The position numbers and the translations under genes were made by a program. DNA of 49,202 bases, taken from NCBI GenBank assembly GCA_902782125.1, contig CACZMA010000010.1, positions 1 to 49,202 on the forward strand. The letters are read 5' to 3'. The notes under the pieces were generated by a model. It ran no database searches and was not told the DNA's origin. It saw only the letters and a list, made by a program, of their open reading frames with translations. Every line of letters begins with the position of its first letter. Positions within the stretch are counted from its first letter, which is position 1. The stretch comes from Oscillospiraceae bacterium. Its GTDB lineage: Bacteria; Bacillota; Clostridia; Saccharofermentanales; Saccharofermentanaceae. Positions 43,855-49,202 of the stretch are shown one piece after another.

Positions 43855-45345
43855 ATGGCAGACACAAAGAAAGTAATCGTTATAGGCGGCGGCATTGCAG
43901 GCCTCTCTGCGGGTATCTACGCACTGAAGGCAGGATTCGAGGCTGAGATCTACGAGAAGAACACGATCCCCGGCGGCGAGTGCATCGGATGGAACAGGAA
44001 GGGATATCACATCGATAACTGCATCCACTGGCTCACGGGCACACTCAAGGGAACCGAGCTCTACGACGTATGGAAGACCGTCGGAGCGCTGTCTGACGAT
44101 ACGGAATATGCGAAGATCGATTCCTTCTATACTTCTACATACAACGGACAGAAGGCAACGCTGTGGAACGATCTCGAGCGCACACAGAGAGAACTCATCG
44201 CGGTATCTCCCGAAGACGAAGAGGAGATCAGGAAGTTCATACAGAACGTGGAGTGGTCCAAGCAGTGCCTCTTCCCTGCAAGAAAGCCGATGGAGATGTG
44301 GGGCATCAAGGACTATATCGAGATGGGCAAGAACATGGCGGACTTCCCCAAGGTCATGAAGGAGTTCGGCAAGATCTCTCTCGAAGAATATTCCAAGCGC
44401 TTCAAGTCTCCCCTTCTTCAGAAGCTCATGTGCGACTATCTCCCCAAGTCCTACTGTGCATACTCCTTCCTCGTATCCTATGCGACGATGGCAATGGGCA
44501 ACGGCGGGATCCCCATGGGTGCATCACTTCAGATGTCGCTGCGCATGGAGAAAAAGTTCAAGGACCTCGGCGGAAAGATTACTTACGGCAAAGGCGTATC
44601 GCGCATCATCCTCGAAAATAAGACCGCTGCCGGCGTGGAACTTGAAGACGGCAGCATCGTATCCGGTGACTATATCATCCCTACGGTAGACACGCACCTT
44701 CTCTTCGGCAGGATGCTCCCCGAGACATACATGCCCAAAGAGCTTAAGGAAGCATACAACAATCCCAAGGCATACCCTGCCACGAGCGGGTTCCAGGTCG
44801 CTTTCGCGGTGCCCGTAGACTTCAATGAGGGCGAGACGATCTTCATCGATATCGACCCCGTGGAGGTGGGCAGCTCGAAGTTCGACAGAATGTATGTTAA
44901 GAGCTACGGATATGATAATATCTTCATTAAGGACGGCAGACAGGTCATCCAGACCTGCATCACCCAGAGCGACAGCGACTACGAGTACTGGAAGAGCCTC
45001 AGCAAGGAAGAATATGCTGCTCTGAAGGACAGGCTGACCGCAGAGGTCGAGGCAAGGATAGTTAAGGCTTTCCCCGCCCTCGAAGGCAAGATGGAGCATC
45101 TGGACAGCTGGACTCCGCTCACATATGAGAGATACTGCAATGCTTATCACGGAAGCTACATGAGCTTTGTAACCACACCCGAAGGCAAGCAGATCAAGAT
45201 GAAAGGAACCATAAAGGGCATCAACAATCTGTACGTTGCAGGCCAGTGGACAAACTCGCCCGGAGGCCTTCCCGTTGCAGTCGCAAGCGGTAAGTTCGCA
45301 GTACAGAGGATACTTAAGAAGAACGGCAGGGACATCAACATATGA
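43855..45345 (+). CDS. Phytoene desaturase/isomerase-like FAD-dependent oxidoreductase
   Basis: The 496-residue protein has an N-terminal FAD-binding motif (VIGGGIAGLSAGIYALKAGFE region, residues 7-27, with the second GG at PGGECIGW). Its C-terminal motif NLYVAGQWTNSPGGLPVAVASGK is typical of the CrtI/CrtISO-like amine-oxidase superfamily. In non-pigmented Clostridia such proteins are mostly uncharacterised and may act on lipids or fatty acids. It is in an operon with a TetR gene (four-base overlap), so the regulator may sense its substrate or product. GGAGG precedes the ATG. Confidence 0.82.
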   Translation: MADTKKVIVIGGGIAGLSAGIYALKAGFEAEIYEKNTIPGGECIGWNRKGYHIDNCIHWLTGTLKGTELYDVWKTVGALSDDTEYAKIDSFYTSTYNGQKATLWNDLERTQRELIAVSPEDEEEIRKFIQNVEWSKQCLFPARKPMEMWGIKDYIEMGKNMADFPKVMKEFGKISLEEYSKRFKSPLLQKLMCDYLPKSYCAYSFLVSYATMAMGNGGIPMGASLQMSLRMEKKFKDLGGKITYGKGVSRIILENKTAAGVELEDGSIVSGDYIIPTVDTHLLFGRMLPETYMPKELKEAYNNPKAYPATSGFQVAFAVPVDFNEGETIFIDIDPVEVGSSKFDRMYVKSYGYDNIFIKDGRQVIQTCITQSDSDYEYWKSLSKEEYAALKDRLTAEVEARIVKAFPALEGKMEHLDSWTPLTYERYCNAYHGSYMSFVTTPEGKQIKMKGTIKGINNLYVAGQWTNSPGGLPVAVASGKFAVQRILKKNGRDINI

Positions 45346-45908
45346 CGCGCAAGGAACAGAAAGAAGAGAAACGCAACGCCATTCTCATGACCGCTCTGAA
45401 CCTCTTTGTGACCAGAGGTTACTACGAGACGAAGATCACGGATATTGCCGAGGCTGTGCCGATGAGCACGGGGCTGCTGTTCCACTATTTCGACTCCAAG
45501 GAGAGCCTCCTGACGGAACTCGTGAAGATGGGCGCGGCAGGTACGGGCAGCTTCAAGCCCGAAGGCGATATTGATCCCGAGATGTTCTTCAAGGGCTTCC
45601 TGGCAAAGCTTTTTGAATACAGCAAGACGCAGCCGTGGGTGTTCAACATGTTCGTTCTCATGGGACAGGCACGACGCCCGGGGATGCCCGAAGAAGCAAG
45701 GCAGATCGCGCTGTCGGTAAGTGCGGTCAAGAGCTCGGCGAAGCTCATCAAGGCAGGCCAGGCCAAGGGCGTGTTCCGCGAAGGCAATCCCGAGCTACTC
45801 TCGCAGTGTTTCTGGTCCACCGTGCAGGGCATAATGGAAGAGATGGCCTATAACCCGAAGATGAAGACTCCCGACCCCGACTGGATCGTGGCCGTGATAA
45901 AGAAGTAA
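45342..45908 (+). CDS. TetR/AcrR-family transcriptional regulator
   Basis: The 188-residue protein has a standard TetR N-terminal domain: RNAILMTALNLFVTRGYYETKITDIAEAVPMSTGLLFHYFDSKESLL covers the helix-turn-helix (cited here only as residues 11-57). A helical ligand-binding domain follows. Its start overlaps the oxidoreductase stop (ATGA), implying coupled translation. The two identical-type palindromes in the divergent promoter region suggest it represses its own operon and perhaps the sensor operon on the other side. Confidence 0.9.
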   Translation: MTRKEQKEEKRNAILMTALNLFVTRGYYETKITDIAEAVPMSTGLLFHYFDSKESLLTELVKMGAAGTGSFKPEGDIDPEMFFKGFLAKLFEYSKTQPWVFNMFVLMGQARRPGMPEEARQIALSVSAVKSSAKLIKAGQAKGVFREGNPELLSQCFWSTVQGIMEEMAYNPKMKTPDPDWIVAVIKK

Positions 45909-45939
45909 GGCCCGAGATCAATATCATAGCGGGGATAAT

Positions 45940-46143
45940 ATGCACTCTCTTACAAAACGGCTGATATCACTCACTGCCGCACAGGCGGAGGTGTGCATTG
46001 AATGTGCAGAAAGAGCAAATGCAAGCTATGAGATAATGATCCAGTACTGGAAAGACTATCAGATAGACTCTCTTGAACAGTTCCTGACTACCTCAGACCC
46101 CGATCTTCTTGTATCGCAGATGGACGGCTATATCTCTGCATGA
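45940..46143 (+). CDS. Small hypothetical protein
   Basis: The 67-residue product is predicted helical and begins MHSLTKRLISLTAAQAEVC. GGGGAT lies six bases before the ATG, and the frame sits neatly between the tetR and methyltransferase genes without overlapping either. I know no family for it. It starts 31 bp after tetR and may be cotranscribed. Confidence 0.5.
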   Translation: MHSLTKRLISLTAAQAEVCIECAERANASYEIMIQYWKDYQIDSLEQFLTTSDPDLLVSQMDGYISA

Positions 46144-46159
46144 ACGAGAGAGGCTGATA

Positions 46160-46777
46160 TCAGATCAGCTTCTCGCAGATGATCGTGTCCATACAGTGGT
46201 AGTGCGGGATACCGTTACTGTCATCTTCGAAAATAGTCTCGTCGATTCTGTGGAACTTCCACGCAGTCAGGTACGAGAAGAGCTCGCCTGGCTTCCACAT
46301 CTTCTCCTCTTTGTCCCAGTCGGGCGGGAGTTCCAGGAAAGGCTTGTCCACGAACACGTTGAAGAACACAATACCGTTCTTCTTCGTAATGCGCTCGAGC
46401 TTATCGAAGAAGGGCTTCTTGTTCTCTTCGAACAGGTACTGTATCGTTCCCGAGGAATAGATGATATCGAACTGATCGTCTGTCTCGAAAGTGTTGATGT
46501 CATCAACATACGCCTTGATATCGACGCCTCTGTCCCGGGCAAGAAGCAGCGTCTTCCTGATACCGTTCTCCGTAAGATCGAAAGCCGTTACCGCATAGCC
46601 TTTTGCTGCCATATAGACGGCATCCTTGCCTTCACCGCAGCCGATGTCCAGGACCTTCTTATCCCCAGAAGGTGAGCAGAGCGCTATCAGTTCGTCTAAG
46701 AACTTCGCAGGCTCCGTTCCCCAATAGTAGCCGTCGCCTTCATACCATCTCTCGTAGTTTGTCCTTATGCTGCTCAT
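46160..46777 (-). CDS. Class I SAM-dependent methyltransferase
   Basis: The 205-residue protein has the methyltransferase motif I VLDIGCGEGKDAVYMA, an acidic residue at the end of strand 2 (VTAFDLTENG) and motif IV-like FDIIYSSGTIQYL. This is the compact fold of the tellurite-resistance TehB-like and small-molecule methyltransferases; the substrate is unknown. GGGGATAAC precedes the ATG, and a TATACT box lies upstream on the minus strand. It converges on the small ORF with 16 bp between. Confidence 0.82.
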   Translation of the reverse strand: MSSIRTNYERWYEGDGYYWGTEPAKFLDELIALCSPSGDKKVLDIGCGEGKDAVYMAAKGYAVTAFDLTENGIRKTLLLARDRGVDIKAYVDDINTFETDDQFDIIYSSGTIQYLFEENKKPFFDKLERITKKNGIVFFNVFVDKPFLELPPDWDKEEKMWKPGELFSYLTAWKFHRIDETIFEDDSNGIPHYHCMDTIICEKLI

Positions 46778-46849
46778 GTCGTTATCCCCTATTCAATGGT
46801 CCATTCCGCTCTTCAAAGTATAACAAACGAAACACTCATGATCTGCAAA

Positions 46850-47755
46850 TTACTTAATTAAAGAAAGCCGACTCAACAGTTCCGCAACCAATCCCGAATC
46901 CTGAATCAGTGATATAGCAAAGCATTTCTTTCCTGCATCTTTGATCGATGCTCCGATATGATAAGCAGTCTGACCGTCAAGAATAATAAAACGATCATGG
47001 AAAACCTGTGTCTTCTTAACTATCAATGCGGGGTACTGAGCGTTAAATTTGGAAATATCAGTGTTTGTTATTCCCGCACTTGAGTATGTATAGATTTTCA
47101 CATCGACTCCGGTGTTTTTCTTAGCAAGAATACTCAACGTATCAATATCTGCATAACCATCTATCAGAATGATTTCATTTGAAGCTTTACGGATTATTGT
47201 AGTGATCAAACTGAGCGCATCATAGATCTGACCATCAAAGAATATCTTCTGTTCTGATTCGGTATGCTCATCAATATATTGGAAAACCATATCCAACCGT
47301 TCATCAGTATTCTTCTGATATTCTAGCTGCTTTAATTCAATGTTGCTGACCTTTTCAAATAATAGTTTATTATTAGCGATAAAGTGTTTCATTTCACGAA
47401 ATACTCTCATAATGTAGATGCTTTGTCGTTCAGCTACTTCGCCCTTTAATACAGTAGCAAGCATATATATACCCTGCTCTGTAAAAGCATAAGGTAATTT
47501 TCGTACACCACCCCAACTTGAAGTCACAATTTGTGACTTCAAGATTTTCAATTCATCCTGAGTAAGTTGAAACATAAAATCCTCAGGAAAACGATTTATA
47601 TTTCGTTTTACCTGTTGATTCATAGCCTTCACTTCATAACCGTACAAAGCTGCCAAATCACTGTCCAACATTACTTGTTGGCCGCGTATGAGATATATCT
47701 TACTTCTAATTGCTGAATCATCTATGGTCATTAAACCATCATTTTCATTAGACAT
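46850..47755 (-). CDS. ORF6N-domain protein with C-terminal PLD-like domain
   Basis: The 301-residue protein starts with an ORF6N DNA-binding domain (about residues 12-115: IRGQQVMLDSDLAALYGYEVK, RFPEDFMFQLT, PYAFTEQGIYMLATVL), typical of phage and mobile-element regulators. A coiled segment follows. The C-terminal region (about 180-290) resembles a phospholipase D-type fold with the half-motif HDRFIILD. I chose the ATG at 47755 because GGAGGATC is well placed; a TTG 18 bp upstream would overlap it. Base composition is clearly richer in A and T than the genes to its left, consistent with transfer. Confidence 0.8.
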   Translation of the reverse strand: MSNENDGLMTIDDSAIRSKIYLIRGQQVMLDSDLAALYGYEVKAMNQQVKRNINRFPEDFMFQLTQDELKILKSQIVTSSWGGVRKLPYAFTEQGIYMLATVLKGEVAERQSIYIMRVFREMKHFIANNKLLFEKVSNIELKQLEYQKNTDERLDMVFQYIDEHTESEQKIFFDGQIYDALSLITTIIRKASNEIILIDGYADIDTLSILAKKNTGVDVKIYTYSSAGITNTDISKFNAQYPALIVKKTQVFHDRFIILDGQTAYHIGASIKDAGKKCFAISLIQDSGLVAELLSRLSLIK

Positions 47756-47811
47756 TACCGATCCTCCTTCCAAACAAATGTTCTTTGATTAGGATCATTG
47801 TCGCATAAGAA

Positions 47812-47851
47812 TACCCCCATTAATGGGACTTTCATCCAATCAATGGGGGTA
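47812..47851. repeat. 10-bp inverted repeat between GNAT and ORF6N genes
   Basis: TACCCCCATT (47812-47821) pairs perfectly with AATGGGGGTA (47842-47851). On the minus strand it lies after the GNAT stop and upstream of the ORF6N start, so it may end the former or be an operator for the latter. Confidence 0.5.
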
Positions 47852-47891
47852 ACTTCAGTTTTTCTGTATATACCTACAAACATCGATATCT

Positions 47892-48404
47892 TTAGTATTT
47901 GTCCACTTTCGAACGGTTGCGTGATAATCTATACCTCACTTCTCTCAATATCTTTCCGCCGATATCGTTCTCCAGGTAATCTTCTGTTGCTGTAAAACCC
48001 TGAGCTTCATAGAACCTTCGTGCATTAGTGTTATCTTCCAATACCCATAAGAAGATATCATCGTACTCAGACAATTCATTTACTGCTGCTGCTAAAAGCT
48101 GCTTCCCATATCCTTTTTGCATATACTCCGGTAGAAAATAGATGGATATGATCTCTCCTTCTCCGTAGTACTCTTCAAATCTTGATCTGCAAACGCTCGA
48201 TGTTCCGATCAGTTTTCCATCCAATTCGCATACCAGTGTTGTCCATAAAGGATTTTTTACCTTAGAAGCCCATCTTCCTTGCGGTATTGAATCAAGGTAT
48301 TCTTGCGGAACGATTCCCTTATAAGCAGATTTCCAACTCTGCTCGTAGATATTGCTTATTTCAAGACTGCTGTCGCCAGGCGTTATCCTTCTGATCTTGA
48401 TCAT
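47892..48404 (-). CDS. GNAT-family N-acetyltransferase
   Basis: The 170-residue protein has the GNAT fold pattern: an N-terminal RxxTPGD strand, IISIYFLPEYMQKGYGKQLL containing the acetyl-CoA-binding Q/RxxGxG/A loop, and a final NARRFYEAQGF motif. It acetylates an unknown amine. It starts 13 bp after the toxin gene, in the same direction, with a weak GGTGA site, so it may travel and be expressed with the toxin-antitoxin pair. A GNAT toxin is unlikely, because no ribbon-helix-helix antitoxin is adjacent. Confidence 0.85.
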   Translation of the reverse strand: MIKIRRITPGDSSLEISNIYEQSWKSAYKGIVPQEYLDSIPQGRWASKVKNPLWTTLVCELDGKLIGTSSVCRSRFEEYYGEGEIISIYFLPEYMQKGYGKQLLAAAVNELSEYDDIFLWVLEDNTNARRFYEAQGFTATEDYLENDIGGKILREVRYRLSRNRSKVDKY

Positions 48405-48417
48405 ATTTCACCGAAAA

Positions 48418-48720
48418 TCATATGTTGCGGGCGCCGTATTGAACTGTAACTACAAATACCTTTCTTTGTTCTTCATCTATTTTGAAGATGGCAATATAGT
48501 TATCAATGATCATCTGTCTATATCCTCTCCCGGCATATCTCCCGGTCAAACGCTCCTGATGCGAATCAGGATATAGTTCCAACGAACTGATAGCATCCCA
48601 TATACGATCAGTCTGACCTCTTGCTATTCCGGGTTCCAACTTCTCATTTGCAAGATAAGAATATATCTCTTCTATATCACGATAAGCCTTTGGATATAAC
48701 AGAACATCATACTTTGCCAT
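48418..48720 (-). CDS. ParE/RelE-family toxin
   Basis: The 100-residue basic protein matches the ParE/RelE toxin superfamily in length and pattern: YDVLLYPKAYRDIEEIYSYL at the start and YRQMIIDNYIAIFKI followed by FVVTVQYGARN at the end. Such toxins block gyrase or cleave mRNA on the ribosome. It overlaps the antitoxin gene by 14 bp, the usual arrangement for coupled expression. Distinguishing ParE from RelE activity is not possible from sequence alone. Confidence 0.88.
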   Translation of the reverse strand: MAKYDVLLYPKAYRDIEEIYSYLANEKLEPGIARGQTDRIWDAISSLELYPDSHQERLTGRYAGRGYRQMIIDNYIAIFKIDEEQRKVFVVTVQYGARNI

Positions 48721-48976
48721 AGTACTCTTTATCTAATTTCTTCCGCGCTGCGCCCAACGAAACTGGTGCTACTCCTTCTTCTACCTCTTTCTCGGCTTCT
48801 AAGATCGCCTGATCTATCCGGTTGTTCTGAGCAAACTTCTCATAAAGCTCAGTACTCATTACTACAAGATCACTGTATCCATTTTTGGTTATAAAGATAG
48901 GCTCTTGCATCTTATGAGCAAGTTCCGAGATTTCACTTGTATTCCTTAAATCTCTGATCGGTATTATTGTAGGCAT
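48707..48976 (-). CDS. Phd/YefM-family antitoxin
   Basis: The 89-residue protein has the Phd/YefM N-terminal DNA-binding and dimerisation domain (IPIRDLRNTSEISELAHKMQE, then EPIFITKNGYSDLVVMS) and a charged C-terminus that would neutralise the toxin. I chose the ATG at 48976 because GGAGGTGA precedes it; an upstream frame extension runs through the promoter. A dyad around the -10 box implies autorepression by the toxin-antitoxin complex. Confidence 0.88.
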   Translation of the reverse strand: MPTIIPIRDLRNTSEISELAHKMQEPIFITKNGYSDLVVMSTELYEKFAQNNRIDQAILEAEKEVEEGVAPVSLGAARKKLDKEYYGKV

Positions 48977-48989
48977 GAAAATCACCTCC

Positions 48990-49018
48990 GTGTCATAATT
49001 ATAGCACAAAAATGACAC
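48990..49018 (-). promoter_or_regulatory. Toxin-antitoxin promoter with operator dyad
   Basis: GTGTCAT (48990-48996) and ATGACAC (49012-49018) form a perfect 7-bp inverted repeat enclosing an extended -10 box, TGCTATAAT, on the minus strand (TATAAT at 48998-49003). Confidence 0.65.
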
Positions 49019-49117
49019 AGCTGATTTATAAAGAAACCTGATAACTGGAATGCGTGTTTTTTTGTATAGTAGTATTTCCATTCATCTGCATCAAAGATTG
49101 GAGTTTTCAAAAAATAT

Positions 49118-49142
49118 GCCTGTAAACGCAGTGTTTACAGGC
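49118..49142 (-). terminator. Terminator of tRNA-Ser
   Basis: GCCTGTAAAC pairs perfectly with GTTTACAGGC across a five-base loop, followed by ATATTTTTTG on the minus strand. It lies directly past the tRNA CCA end. Confidence 0.85.
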
Positions 49143-49146
49143 ATTC

Positions 49147-49202
49147 TGGCGGAGCCGCAGGGATTCGAACCCTGGTGCCCGTGAAGGCAAACGGTTTTCA
49201 AG
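49147..49202 (-). tRNA. tRNA-Ser(UGA), 3' part, cut by the window edge
   Basis: The minus strand shows an anticodon loop CUUGAAA (anticodon UGA), a long variable arm, a T arm with GGTTCGAATC and an acceptor end with discriminator G followed by an encoded CCA. The long variable arm and G discriminator fit tRNA-Ser. The 5' part (acceptor strand and D arm) lies beyond the window. Confidence 0.9.

Noticed and set aside
46150..46176. Hairpin GCTGAT/ATCAGC at the end of the methyltransferase gene
   Set aside because: The stem is only six base pairs, lies partly inside the coding region and has no T tract.
1..49202. CRISPR array or complete insertion sequence
   Set aside because: No regularly spaced short repeats and no transposase-like protein were seen on either strand.

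Overview
The window looks like chromosomal DNA of a Gram-positive, fermentative anaerobe of the Clostridia, probably from a gut or rumen community. Evidence: lipobox lipoproteins, strong Shine-Dalgarno sites, ChW repeats (a clostridial surface module), a YesM/YesN-type sugar sensory system, a rubredoxin-flavoprotein, a desulfoferrodoxin-like domain and L-lactate dehydrogenase. GC is moderate (about half by eye) except for an AT-rich right end. I cannot name the species.

Layout. 0.2-9.1 kb: an orphan 807-residue solute-binding lipoprotein, an FkbM-type methyltransferase, a small HTH protein, a YfcE-like phosphoesterase, a flavin reductase-rubredoxin protein and a fused MacB-type ABC exporter. 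9.3-17.9 kb: a secreted GH25 muramidase with six ChW repeats, a membrane glycosyltransferase, ldh, a His-rich membrane protein with a zinc ribbon, a TGS-less threonyl-tRNA synthetase and thioredoxin. 18.0-28.5 kb: a sugar-uptake locus with two paralogous permeases, a double ATPase, two binding lipoproteins and a three-component sensor (membrane-anchored binding protein, YesM kinase, YesN regulator). In this block the sensory genes overlap one another and an abundant-binding-protein terminator precedes the transporter genes. 28.6-34.7 kb: a small membrane protein, PAP2 phosphatase, a zinc-ribbon/acidic-tail protein, pncB, two lipoproteins and an HTH-desulfoferrodoxin fusion regulator.

34.8-43.7 kb is the most unusual part. 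A LuxR-type response regulator and a histidine kinase with an accompanying 7TM sensor flank a 1267-residue secreted ChW-repeat protein. A 25-bp element lies exactly 20 bp upstream of a -10-like hexamer in front of the regulator gene, the surface-protein gene and a deleted paralogue of the surface protein. A 314-bp direct repeat (about 95 % identical) flanks the surface gene, and the 3' tip of the lost paralogue survives. I read this as a self-contained, autoregulated surface-protein module that has undergone tandem duplication and loss.

43.7-46.8 kb: a divergent promoter region with two TTGAA-N6-TTCAA operators separates the sensor operon from a CrtI-like oxidoreductase-TetR operon; a small ORF and a methyltransferase follow. 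46.8-49.1 kb: an AT-rich cargo segment (ORF6N/PLD-like protein, GNAT, ParE/RelE-Phd toxin-antitoxin pair) ends against a tRNA-Ser(UGA) gene cut by the window edge, which suggests a genomic island. No CRISPR array, rRNA gene, complete insertion sequence or recognisable riboswitch was seen.
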